This document shows, piece after piece, positions 16,801 through 29,887 of a DNA stretch of 64,000 nucleotides. Under the pieces are notes generated by a model. That model was not told where the DNA came from. It made no database searches and worked only from the letters and a program-made list of their open reading frames with translations. A program made the position numbers and the translations under genes. The DNA is from Rotaria socialis (lineage: Eukaryota > Rotifera > Eurotatoria > Philodinida > Philodinidae). The stretch spans positions 558,001-622,000 of the forward strand of contig CAJNYU010000030.1 in NCBI GenBank assembly GCA_905331475.1, given 5' to 3'. Positions within the stretch are counted from its first letter, which is position 1, and every line of letters begins with the position of its first letter.

Positions 16801-19489
16801 TGTAACTTCAATTTTGAGTCAAAATTTACACATAAGAGATCATCCTTGTTTTGACTTAATCTTTGAGGAAACTATGCAAATCTAAATATTGTACATTTTA
16901 AAAAAGTATATCAAGCTCACTTTGCGTTCAACATTCACACTGTTCATTGTTAATGAATTCATTTCTTCAGCAAGTCGTTCATATTTATCATGAGTTTTAG
17001 ATTTCTTATTTATTGTCAAGTTTTCCAATGGCATAATTAACTAAAAAATAAAACAAACAATTAAAACTATTTCAAATAAAGTTTTTTTTTATTCATAGCC
17101 TACTGGTGTAATTGATGTTGGTAATAATGGTGTTTCATCAGTTTTTGGTATTGATGCTAATTTAAGTATTGCATTAATTTCATCATTCATTTCATAATTA
17201 AAGCATATTTCAATCAATGTTTCATTTAATTCATCCAACTGTAAAAAGACAATAACGTTTCATTGAAATGAAAGATAAGATTAGATTTATTTACGTGTGT
17301 ATTTGATCCACTATTAGCATTCTTTGTTTCTAGAAAATATTTAATTACTTGGCGAATTGATCGAGTAAATAATACACGAAAGCGACCTAATTCAATACAT
17401 TGGTAGCATTTCGAAAATAATTTAAGTAAAGCATTATATTCCTAAATAATAATAAAATAAAAAATAGGAATAAATGCAATTAGGTTTTACCATTGCTGTT
17501 GTAGTTGTTGGTGTTGCATTTTTCATCAACTCAAATTGACCGCGAAGATTTTTTAAACCATCTTGTGCAATGAACTAAAAATAAAGAAAATTTCGCTGAG
17601 AAATATTTTGTTTATTTGTGTTTATGATCATACACGCTGAATGAATGATCGAATCCAACCATATGTACCAGTTTGATTATTAAATTTTGTTCGTAAAAAT
17701 TCTTCATCATCCAATTTATAAACGCGACGCGATGGCAATTGTTCATCTTTATGTTTTTGTGAAAAAGTTGTATTGATATCAAACGTCTAAAGAATGTCAA
17801 TAAAGAAATGAAAACAAAACACAAAATTCATGAAACAAACTATTGCAAGTGTATTTAATAATGTAACAGGTACAGGTGGATAACGAAGACGAGTACCAAC
17901 TATATCAACCAGTAATTCAATCATATCAAATATTCCATATTGAATTTCACGTGGCCAAGAAAATACTGAATCAGTAGTTAGCAACTAAAATATAAAAATT
18001 ATTTAACTAGGAATATTATTTAAAAGTTACGAGAAGATTTATAGAACTTTAGATTGTTCTATGAACTAGTCGAATATTCGTGAATAAGAATTTTAACAAT
18101 AGTTAACAAAATTCAGATACTTCAATATTTATCTTTGAATTACAAGTCAGTCGAATGTGTGAAAATATAAGTACCATTTTTGTTTTTAGTAAACAGAATT
18201 ATTTTTCGAAGATAAATTTAAATCCATTGTCTTATTGATAACTATGGAAGAAATTCGTTTTCTCTTGAAAGATTAGTTTTGCCTATTGCTATTTCGCCAT
18301 TTATTTTTCTTGAAATATTTTTGGTTTACATTTATTAATAGATTACTACATATCGAATCCATTCTATTCTTAAGTGTTTGGTATTGAATTAAGTTAAAAT
18401 ATTTATCTAGTCAATATGAAATCTCATTGAACAAAAGAGTTTGAAAGATACTCGGTAAATTAATAATTAGGAAATAATTTATATGAATGCCTTAAATTTG
18501 AAAAGACAAACTATCATTACTATTCATACGACCCCATTCACATTTCGAACAATCGGATACCTGTTCTTGAGACGATGATTAACGTTTTCAATATACTATC
18601 TGTAATCTTCTCAATAAAGAAATCAGCAGAAATGAGCTGTTTGATAGAGATTTACCGATTAGTAAGATCTACTCATAATAAAAGTTTCAATTCGATACAA
18701 AGAGCGACGGTTATTTAAAAATCACTCTGTCTTAGCTACAAAGTTTTCCATACATCTATCTCTTTTGTAAGATATATTTATAAAAATTTTATTCCTTTAT
18801 TTTCAAATACTTACTTTTCGAAAAGCTTCAGGGACAATAGTTTCAATGAATTCTTTACATTCCGTATTTACATCAAGTTTGCCTATAAATAAATAGAACT
18901 AAATTTTAGAATAAAAATTTTAATATAAAATACCTTCTTGTACGAGTTTAATGGTTGATGTAAGGCAAATGCCTAATGCTTCATCTAATTTAACTGGTAT
19001 ATACCATTTATCAACAAGAATATTATCTCGAAGACTCTTAAGTTTATCAAGAGGGAAAATATTCACTTTCAGAGTATTTGATCTTTCTTTTGATTTATTT
19101 AAATGATAAATTCCATCAAAGCTATATTGACCATCAATATAAATAATAAGTGTAAGTGATTTAAGACCATGATCTCTAGCATACTATAAAAGAGATTAAT
19201 AATTAATAGGTAAAACAAAGATGATCGCAGCATATTTTACTTTAACATTTGTATCGAATTCATTCTTATTTTCAATGCGAATTTCTTCTTGTTCTTCATC
19301 AACTATACAGATTTTGAACTTTTTATCTGCTTTGAGACATAGAAATTGTGCCTACAAATATGAAATACAATATTAGGCAACAATTGCTCTTGATTAACTT
19401 ACATATCGAACTAATTCATTCCAATCTGTAACTTCCACAGGTGGTCGTTCAGTATTGTTACAAATTGCACCAGTCTGTTTAGACGACAT
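13893..19489 (-). CDS. NBR1: NBR1-like selective autophagy receptor (PB1, FW domain, LIR, UBA)
   Basis: The start ATG is 19489-19487. Exon 1 (19489-19403) and the next two encode a PB1 domain (DWNELVRYAQF, acidic OPCA-like VDEEQEEIRIENKNEFD). About 11 further small exons cover a long helical middle, including about 18815-18890, 17840-17985, 17290-17445, 16920-17040 and 15942-16080. Exon 15312-14968 is the NBR1 four-tryptophan (FW) domain: ARFVADKNTPDGTVMQPG, FRKSWILLNDG, W-x5-GPMIWCTIEV. Next come a LIR-like FELVDVPLPSCFDLS, matching the NBR1 LIR context, an amphipathic helix (VANIFSVAKQAGSTAKAI), and a C-terminal UBA (LIEMGFCNREKNQRLL). In other animals NBR1 links ubiquitinated cargo to ATG8 proteins. 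I see no ZZ zinc finger between PB1 and FW. About 350 residues of helical sequence take its place. All exon joins checked are in frame. An intron of about 800 bp lies at 18000-18810. Confidence 0.88.
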
Positions 19490-21341
19490 TTACAATATTT
19501 ATTTAGTTAAAATTTAAATATCAAATGAATATCTAAAAGTATTATCTGTATGTATCAAAAGGTACGTATGCACAATATGATTAGTAACAAGTTATTACTA
19601 ATAGCTGTGAGGAAGTGTTCGTTGCAAATCACAAATGCTGTGTAAGACTGACATAGACTCTTTCGTCAAGCGAGAAAGAGAAAAAGTACATAATATTAAA
19701 AAAAGCTACCATTAAAAGCCAATGTGAGAAAGAAACAAGGTAAATACATCAACCCACACGATGTCGTGTCCTTAAATCATGTGGTAATTTAGATTAGGAG
19801 GACGGAAAAAATAGAATAAACAAAATTTTCAACAGGCTATCATATCTGTAAATCTAGCGAAAAGTAAATATCCTCTAAAATGATTTGACTATTATTCTCA
19901 GCAAAGATTGACTTGTGAATCGATCATATTTGAAAGTGAATTCTAAATTTTCTTGGAATTTTCAGATACAATGACAAATCATAGTATCCAATCGTCCTTT
20001 CTGCCGAAATCGTCTTTATTTTTGGCAGAACAAACGAAAATCACGCAAATAAAAACTCGAAGGCATGTCAAAAGAAGGTACTACTTTCTTGTATCTTGTT
20101 AATACTGTGTCTCATCCCCCTATAGACATCTCACATCCGCTTAATCGACAATTTATTCAAGTATACATGATGAGAATAACAAATAAGAAGTTTTGGAATT
20201 CATATTTGATTTAAAAATGACATTTAATTGATAAATATAAGTTAATAAAAGTGAAACAAAACATACCCACCTTGTTTTTAACTTGGACGTTTCTGAATAG
20301 GTTTTTTTAACATAGAAATATGTCTAGACATTGTTTCTTTAACTGATTATAAATTAATTGAAAAGCAATATAATAATTTCCACAAAAGAAAGGCGCTCAC
20401 GAGAAAATTTTCATACTACGCAATCGAAGATCGTAGATTTTCTAAAAGTGTTGTTCGGAGAGTATATCGGCTGAAATGCCCAAAATTAGGTTTTGTTAAT
20501 AGAAAGTCAAGCATTTCGGTGTTAAGAATTTCTGAAAAGTTCGTTATCGCCTAAACAAAAATAAAGCAGCTTGGATGAACACTACTTTCTTAGGCATGAT
20601 GCCAATTTTTATAATAGATGACCAGAATCTTCTAGTCTAGATTAAAAGATCTCTGTAGACATAAGAACAAAAAATAGTCTGAAAACTTTACGACTAACGC
20701 TGTAGCCCAACCATTACATATTGTGAAAGTTTTAATAAGAGAGAACTAATCCTTAAAGCTGATTTTCTATAAATCTTCCGCAAAAAAAATTCTGTCCTCA
20801 TCATGTAAAAATTCTAAAAAACGATGTATTGAAAGTTTTTCATTCGATTATGAAAGGATCTTTTCAATTTCTTTACTTCTACTCATTCGCATCGCTAACG
20901 AAAACAAGATCAACATTTTCCTCAAAAGTTTTAGACATGCTGAGAAAAACAAATTTTCGAATCTTAGAATACACTGAAGTTATCATACATCAATTCTTTG
21001 ATTGAAGACCTTAAAAATGGATTCTTTTCAGAGTATCTAGAGTCATATAACGAATATATATATTTAAAGCAGCTCTAAAAAACATTAATATCATTGCGAG
21101 ATATACGATCTTTTAATTTCTGAAGTCAGATTGATACAGCAAATGGTTTTCACGATTTCAGCATGTAAAATAATCTAAAACAGAAAAGAATTGAATAGAT
21201 ACTGTTTGTTAAGTTGGTCTTTTATTTTTATTTATTCTTATTTCCATCAAGAGATATGAATAATAACGATAGACAGCAAATCAAAACAAACAAGAAAATA
21301 ACAATATGTTCGTTGCCGTTATCGTTTTTTTTATCTTTTGT
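19490..21341. other. Intergenic DNA between NBR1 and RPS11
   Basis: AT-rich, with no supported gene. It contains TTCTGCC...GGCAGAA inverted arms at about 19999-20032. It should include the NBR1 promoter and the RPS11 3' end. Confidence 0.5.
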
Positions 21342-22146
<805 letters not shown>

Positions 22147-22313
22147 TGAAAAATCAAATAACGTCTCCGTTTAATAATTGAGAGAATGAAGCTTTTTTTA
22201 GAGATTTAACCTTATAAAAAATATTTAGAATATTTTTAGTTATATTTCCGTATCTTCAATAATGAAATTCTAATTCAATCAAACCGTTAGATGTCGCTAT
22301 CAAACACACATTT

Positions 22314-22739
22314 TGTGGAACTCACATATATTTTCGAAGAAAATAGTGAGTGTAAGTTGAATTGTTAGGTTTTTGCGGCTCCCCTGTACCCCACTCCCCC
22401 CTCTCCATTACAGATATAAAACGTAANCGTGATAATACAAAGAAATATAAATTTCTCAACAATATTGATAGCTATATCATAAATACTGTTTAAACTATTA
22501 TCATTCCCAATATTTCTCAATGAAACCACTAAGCACTTCAGCATACTGACATATTTTAAACAAAAATTTTTTCATACGTTCTCTCTAGTAATATTCCCTA
22601 TTGATAGATCCAATAAATTTCAAATGTTAAAAAGGTTTTATTATCTTATGTTCGAACAAAATATATCATCTCACTACACTGAAAAATTAAAACTTCTATT
22701 TGATCAGTATCTAACTAGCCGAAATATGTGAGTTCCACA
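22314..22739. mobile_element. Inverted-repeat element (MITE-like), 426 bp
   Basis: The 16-bp arm TGTGGAACTCACATAT (22314-22329) recurs exactly inverted at 22724-22739, bounding 426 bp without coding capacity. A cytosine-rich block (about 22380-22405) and the one ambiguous base of the window (N at 22427) lie inside. The flanking T-runs do not give a clear target duplication. The superfamily is unknown. Confidence 0.55.
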
Positions 22740-25700
22740 TTTTAGCCCCAACGGGGTTGCGCTAATAAGCTTTTACTTATACTGCGTCATGGGACATACA
22801 CTTGTCGGTACTGACTGCATTCGTTTATAGATTTTTTTACTTTTTTCAATCAACATTTACTACTTGTGTATGTTGATGAGCTATATTCACTTAAAAAAAC
22901 TGTTTCATCGAACAAGATTTCAGTGACACAGCTTGATACTTCATAACTGCAACTTGCGAGACATATACAGCTAAAATCCAGATGTCTACTATCTTCTATA
23001 ATATAAAGTTTGAAATTGGATGATCTTTACTGTACATTTTCCTTCCTCTAACGTAGTTTAATCGTGTTTGTATCTCCAGAGCCTGATATTTATAAGGAAC
23101 TATGTAACGATAGAACTCTGTCGACTGGTAAAGTATATCAATAATTACACTACGAACGAAATGATTTTGTGCAATATAGAGGTGTGAATGTGAATATGAA
23201 TCGTTGTATTGACGTTAAGAAAAACTATACGCCAAAATGTACAAACACACCAATCAATATTGAAGATGTACGAAACTACGTCTAGTTTCAATGATCACTG
23301 TGGATACTGGAGACATTCAAAAACTAATTGAGATCATTGATAGTGTAATTTGTACATGATCAAAATGTGAAAAATAGTGAAACTACTTTCTGAAAGTCAT
23401 GTATCACTATCTCTGTGACAATCTTTGAAAACTATTGATTTCATTCTGAAGATGATTACTAAAATTATTTAAAAGGATTATCTTCCAATGATTTACATGA
23501 GTATTTTCAATCTGTCTCTACTTTATATATATATATTTTTGGTGATAACTATGCTTCTTCATAAATTGTAGCAAATAAATTCATATGATAAAATGAATAG
23601 CAAAATAGCATATGCATGCTAGAAATCTCTCAAAACAGTAAATAATCTTTGAAAATAGTTACGAAAAGACGATAATTTTTATTAATGCTACTGTTCTGAT
23701 CACAGCTAAATCGTATCAGGCGAACATTGATGGCGACGATGTAAATTCTAAATACAGATTTCTATGAAATAAAATTGTATTTTCTGCTTTTTAATATTTG
23801 ATGTTATTTTTCGTAGTAGCATCACTGATTCTAAGCAGAATGATAGAAAAAAACCGGTAAGACAACAACAACAGTTTATATTTCTCTTAGCTTAATAAAC
23901 CTAAGTTTTCAGCAGAGGACTTTGCAAACTATGAAACCAAGCTATTTTTCATTATATATTCGATGTGCATAAATCTTTTAGAGAGCGTTGAAAATAAACT
24001 TTCGCCATAAGTCTATGTGAAGCTGGTTTCCAATTATAAATATTTATGCTTTATCTCGTATTTCATGAAGTATCTAATACAACTGTAACTGTTCAATTTA
24101 ATTTATCCAATCAACAAAGAATATCTTCTAATTATAGAGCAGAATTGATTTCAATAACAAAGAAAATCAATTACATGTTCGTCGATCATAGCATATTTGA
24201 TTCTTCAAAATTAATTAATTTTACTTTTGATTTGTTCAAAGTATTGAAAAATTATAAATAATCTATAGTGAAAATCTCAATCTAAGCTATTTTTACAGAG
24301 AAAAAATCCTGTTTTTTCAAACAGATAATAAAACCATAACATTTATTGAATCAACATTTATTCTCACTAATAAAATAAACAACATATAGTTTTTTTTACG
24401 ATTGAAATCAACGCCTTAAGGAATATTCGTTGCATTAGTACTCTATTAGATTAAGTAATAAAACAGTAACAAGTTGATATCAAATAGGAATATATTCATC
24501 CAATTTATTAAGTGAACGATTTTTTATTGACTATTATTATCAATTATCTAACTTATTGATATACAAATGATATTATTTGCGTTGAAAGAGAAATTTATGA
24601 AAAGCAGTTAGTTTTTGTGTTATCGTGTTGAAATTGTACGTAACAATTGATCATTTCGATGAAAGTCATATGTACCAAATTCTCACTACTCAAATAAGAA
24701 AACTCAGATTATGTATCGCTTCCTGGTACCATTTTCCCAGAATTTTCGATAACCATATTGATATTCGCTTTTCATGCGTTCCGTCTAGACTGAAGAGAAT
24801 TCAATTTGTGACAAAATCATCACTTTATCATAGCATATCTCTTTGAAACAATAAATTTTGATTGAAGGCTTTTTCTCTTGATGATAAGCATTACTCCATG
24901 GCAAACAGATTGTTCAATCTTTTAGAAAGTCTTCAGTTGTATATGCAATAGAGATTTGATTATTATAGATGTAATTACAAATCCAACCAAAATTCTGATA
25001 CAAAAATTTGAGTCTATACTCAGTGAATGTAATCTTATTTCTGAAGTATTTATGTTTTTTGCTAAGACTGAAAACTTGTCACAACAATTAGAGCTAATGA
25101 TGAGTCCAGTTAGATATGACGAATCCTTTGTAAATCTCTGAAATATCATATATGTTTTTCATTTATAGGTCATGGTTAATATACTTGAGATTATAGGCAA
25201 TGACATGGTTAATAATGAATTCTTACTCAATTACATGTTGCTTAACCGTATTGGATATAACGAACAAGATCATGTGTTACAATATGATGATTCATATGAT
25301 TATGCGGTAAATTTGAATGATTATTATATACCACCTTTATTAAGTGATTAAAACCTTGAAACATATCTAATTTTGTATCTATTTTCACAAACTGATAAAA
25401 TTGCAACAGATTTTATGCGTTTAAGCAATGTGAAATAATGTTTGGAACATTTTTCGACGATGGATAGTATCACTGACTTTATTGGACACGAAGCAAGAAC
25501 TTTGTGAATCAGATAAAAGTTTAACAGGTTAGAATCATATCCCTGTTTATCATGAATATGTATTCAATATATAAACGATCAATGTACTAGCACTGTTCAA
25601 ATCAATAATATTCGAATCATTGTATATAGAGCTTTGAAGAGATCTGATCACTTCAGATTTGAGGGATTTTATTTAGATTTAACTAATATTATTATGAAAT

Positions 25701-26549
25701 CAAATGTCGAATTTTATTTAACAATAAATATAATACCTCTTAATTCAGGGTAATTTAAAACAATTTTGGAAGAATTCGTGTTGAAACATAAACTTTGTTT
25801 TGAAGTAGTGTTGTTTGCAAATATCATCGAACTAAATATGCTGTCGATAACTATAGAAATATATTATTTATTTGAATACTTCTATGATATTCGAACAAAG
25901 AAAATCATCCGTCTATTTTTATTCATATTGCTTTAAAATTGGTCTAATCAACCAATGATGAGAAATACGAAAAAAATAATGAATTGAAATTTTTGATCGT
26001 GCTCTTCTTTAGCAGTATTGATAATGTTCTCGGCATCTTCTCCCTGCTACAGCAGTACAAAATTATCGAATAGGATCATAGTAAGCAAAAAACACTCTCA
26101 GAACTAGAAGATTGTGCCAGTAAATGAAAGACCTTCACTGAAATTAACAGACAGTATACATTCACACCCTTAAGAGGTTTTACATCGTACGAAAGTTTCT
26201 TTTAAAATGCCTCATAATTTCTTCATCTTTTTCCTGCTTTTATTTTGTACACATGAACAGCTTCGATCGATGTTCACCATGAATGTACTCGATATCCATC
26301 TACTTTTTTTATTTAGAACGGAATAAGTCATGACAATATTTTATCTTGTTTCGACAAAACCAGATAAAAAAAGTTAATGGTAATATTTACAGTATATTTT
26401 GTTCTCAAACAATTTCGTTTATCTTATATAACTCGACAAAAAGTAATTCAGACCTCCAGATTTATTTAATAGATGAAAAATCTGAATAAAACACATTATG
26501 ATCCATGATCAGAACAGAATATATTTTCAAAAAGTTAAATGCATAAATG
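22740..26549 (+). pseudogene. Region of degraded protein-like fragments, mainly about 24046-25760
   Basis: Several plus-strand frames between stops have protein-like composition but cannot be joined by clear splice sites. They are 24046-24261 (RISSNYRAELISITKKI), 24625-24846 (MYQILTTQIRKLRLCIASWY, IDIRFSCVPSRLKRIQF), 24956-25141 (NPTKILIQKFESILSECN), about 25168-25350 (FLLNYMLLNRIGYNEQDHV) and about 25590-25752 (NIRIIVYRALKRSDHFRFEG). They may be remnants of one decayed gene. I do not recognise the family. At 22743-22766 a compact hairpin (TTAGC, CCC-AACG-GGG, GCTAA) adjoins the element to its left. The rest is AT-rich with nothing visible. Confidence 0.3.
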
Positions 26550-27134
26550 TTACGGAATATTAGTCGTAGATAATTCTAAAGGAACAGTTTTTTCAAGTGA
26601 CGCTGATGATTGCACCGGAGATGAATGTATGTGAATGCCTGCTGAACTACTCTTTGAAGATGAAAATTTTGTAGGCTGAGAAAACGAGGTCAATATATTG
26701 GGTTGTATTTTTGTCGTATGTATATACCTACGATGCCAATATACGGCAACAGCAAGTAAACAAATAAGACAAACAGTAAAAACTCCAACACCAATAAAGA
26801 CAGTCGTTTTCAAATGATAGTGATTGTGATGGACAAGTTACGTCACGAGGAGAACATTCTCCATTGTGACAAATATCGTGAGCTAAGAAAAACAAAAATA
26901 TTATTGATATATTGCTAAAATGTTTCGACTATTTACGTAGATAGCATGCGTAACCAGAATTATCTGAGTTATTGCACATCTTTCCTATTGATATAAAGAA
27001 ACCATTATTGTTTAATTTTAGATGCACAATCGAATGAACTAACTTAGGTGAGATGAATAATAATAACAGTCATCGGAACTAGCAACAATCTTAAATTCGA
27101 GGATAAAGATAAACAAGAGCACAATTATATTCAT
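26550..27134 (-). CDS. Small Cys-rich type I membrane protein with an apparent frame break
   Basis: Exon 1 (27134 to about 27044) gives a signal peptide, MNIIVLLFIFILEFKIVASS, followed by DDCYYYSSHL. Exon 2 (about 26987-26937) gives MCNNSDNSGYACYL. Exon 3 (from about 26885) gives an EGF-like fragment DICHNGECSPRDVTCPSQS. The next part in the genome encodes a clean transmembrane helix (VFIGVGVFTVCLICLLAVAV, then YWHRR) and a Ser/Pro-rich tail ending TTNIP at the stop (26550), but in a frame shifted by one base relative to the EGF part at about 26813. No intron there repairs it. The domain order (signal peptide, Cys-rich ectodomain, one TM, short tail) is coherent, so either the assembly has a one-base error or the gene has recently become a pseudogene. 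Family unknown. Confidence 0.5.
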
Positions 27135-27981
27135 GACTTTTATGTTAAATAAATTCAGTACGAATGAAACTTACAAGTATTTATATTTACAAAAGAATAG
27201 AAGATAGTATTACATGAAATGTCTTCGAACAAGAAAACTGGCAATACTCATATTATGATGATTCTTGAAACATAAATTAGCAGACTAGAATGCAATTATA
27301 AATCCTTTAAAACAATACTGTAAAAATTATTGGATAGTGTAAACAGCAGTGTCATTATTCTAAAATTCTAGAATTCTAGAATAGATATATATATATATCA
27401 TTTCATTTCATATTAGTATAGATGGAATTTTAGAATTTTCAGAATTCTAGAATTTTCTTGAGGGTGTTAGATGTGAGTGCATCTATCTACCCAGGTCGAA
27501 AAATCTGATGTAAGATCTTGCAATCCGAACGAAAGCATATAAAGATCAGACAAAACATCGTCGTCTCTGAAATCTTGCATCAGATCATACTATATCGCAA
27601 TGAAATAGTCATGTGCCAACTAGCGTTTGACAGTGAGCTCGAATACGATAATCATATCAAGTATATTTTTTTCTCCTTCTTCTACTGCCATACAAATGCC
27701 TCTGCACGCGGAGCACAAACCACATATCCTCTCAAAACTATTCGACATTTTGTGGATCAAAAAAGAACGGTATACGCATACGAACAACATCGAACAAGGT
27801 TTTTTTCTTCTTCCATTCTTTGATTTGTTTTCTTTGACTGTTGGCAACATAAAGAAAAAGATTTGGTCAACAAGAATATATACACGCCAAGTGGAAATAA
27901 CACTCTAATACATAAATTGAGGTGATTTAGTCGTGCATGTAAAGAGTATTGATGATTATAGACAAGCAGAAAATAATCAGC
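27135..27981. other. Intergenic region with TTCTAGAA-rich palindromes
   Basis: It separates two divergent genes (minus start at 27134, plus start at 27982). Clusters of ATTCTAGAAT palindromes at about 27359-27382 and 27425-27462 flank a TA tract. Overlapping open frames on both strands at about 27518-27908 show no protein character. Confidence 0.4.
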
Positions 27982-29671
27982 ATGAATAGCTGTTTCATAC
28001 TTTTATTGCTAGTGCCATTGGTAACCAGTTTCCACCATAAATTTAAACAACGATCGACGATATTTTCACAGCTTCAAGGTAACTAACCTTCGTAATTAAA
28101 ATTGTAAAATTAGTCATAATTTATTTTAGATTTACTAGATGACGATGATCAAGGATTCGATTTGACAAGTCGCAATAGTAAGTTCTTTAAGAATTAATCA
28201 TCAGGAATATTTATGTTGATAAAGATTGATAACAGAAATTTTTGTTAACTACTTCTTTTTCGTTATTATTTTTCAGTGAATTGTCCCTCAGATTCTGCCA
28301 TGTAAAACACACAATTAGCTAAAATATTTACTGAATAGGTTTACCATAGTCAGTGGTACTATATCCATCTAAATGTTGAAGTTTATCATATGACACTAAT
28401 ATCACAAAATGTAACTAAATGAAATTCGAACAATACTAATAAAAACCAGATATATATAGCTATCAGAATTGAAAATCGGTTTTGATTCCTTGTTATCAAC
28501 AAAATAAGATCAATTATTTGATTTTCTTGTGTCATCTAATCTTTTATCAGCAATGGTTGTATGTAGAAAAAAACAAGATTTTATGGGAGTTTGATTGTAA
28601 TATCATAAATAAAAGCATAATATCAATAAGTCATATAATGGTGGACAACGCATATGTTTGTGAGTTTTGTTGTCGATCACTACACATCGTAATTCATAGA
28701 GTACAGTCATGTACGCTTATTCAAAATTCTTGTGGATGGCACTGGAAGACATTGCTGAGATGCAGCAGAGTCAAATGAAAGTTGAGCGCACAGTTTTGTT
28801 CTAAACAAATTCTCTTTCTTACAAAGAACTGACGACCTGTTTATCAAATTTTTTGTGGATTGAAATCCTGAGCTCTTTTCTATAAATATCCGACATCTTG
28901 CGTGTACATGAATTGATAAAGTTTTCTTATTTTGGTTATATATTGATTATCTTCAACCTATACGTACTTTGTGTTTGCTATTTAGTTTTTCGTGTAGAAA
29001 GTTACGAGTACTGCTATTGCAAAATCAGCTTTGGAAGAACTCAGGACATTAGTATACAAAGGGCGTTTCCTATTAGGATTCATATATTTTTAAGTCACCA
29101 CAATAATTAAGCATTATAAAGTTTATGTCAATCTTTCTACTTTGTATATCTATTTAAATAAAGATGATTATAGTGATATAAATCGTGATAGCCAATCAGG
29201 TATATTTATCAGTCAAACATGTAATTCATATTATTTATTTCGTACAGATCGTCGACTTCTTGACAATGGTGAAGAGCACTACATGGAATTACGTGCAACT
29301 ACACCATCAAATGGTACAAATACTGGTGCATATTTCTCTTTTTTTTCTGTAGTCTCTATAAACCAATATTTTAAAAACATTTAGGTTTCGAGATAACTCT
29401 CCAAAATCGTGCTATGATGAATACTCGTCTACGTGTTCTCTATACCGATGCCCAAGGTACTCCAGCAATAGCAGAAACTGGCCGATTATGGGTTGGTCAA
29501 ACAAAATCCGTAAAACTTCCAGTTGATGCTAAAAACATCAATATCATTGTTGAAAAAGATTTATTTTTTGAAAACTGGCACGTAGCATATAAAGGTACAT
29601 TAACAAATGAAAATGAATGTATACGAATTGTTGGTGTAACACTATTTTCAAAAATTCATCCATGCAAATAA
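27982..29671 (+). CDS. Secreted protein of unknown family
   Basis: Five exons: 27982-28078 (signal peptide MNSCFILLLLVPLVTS, then a Lys/Arg stretch), 28130-28177 (DLLDDDDQGFDLTSRN), 28277-28301, 29174-29325 (NRDSQSGIFISQTCNSYYLF, RRLLDNGEEHYMELRA) and 29385-29671 (FEITLQNRAMMNTRLRVLY, LPVDAKNINIIVEKDLFFEN, stop after HPCK). All joins keep frame. The mature protein is about 170 residues with a few cysteines (CPSD, TCN, ECIRI, HPC) and alternating hydrophobic strands, suggesting a compact beta-rich extracellular domain. I cannot name the family. The third exon is only 25 nt and is followed by an intron of about 870 bp, so exons 1-3 and 4-5 could be separate units. The strong conservation-like composition is in exons 4-5. 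Confidence 0.65.
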
Positions 29672-29887
29672 AAGACTTGAAAACAACAACAACAACAAAA
29701 AAAGAACAAGATCATTTACTACATTATATTTTATATATTTTTTTTTGGCTCAGTAACATTACAAATAAAATTGCAATGAGAAAAAAAATGTAAACATTCA
29801 ATAATAGATATATATGCATATATAATATATACAAAGAAAAATATGAAAACAGACTAAACATATAGATGTATAAAAATTAGTTATTTT

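Noticed and set aside
22427-22427. The single ambiguous base N as a biological signal
   Set aside because: It is an assembly ambiguity in low-complexity, probably multi-copy sequence.
27359-27462. Possible heat-shock elements (TTCTAGAATTCTAGAA)
   Set aside because: The GAA and TTC units abut as GAATTC with no two-base spacer, so the array does not keep the 5-bp periodicity of a heat-shock element. No heat-shock gene is near.
28482-28778. 98-codon frame inside the long intron of the secreted-protein gene
   Set aside because: AT-driven composition, no splice sites or motif, lies wholly in the inferred intron.
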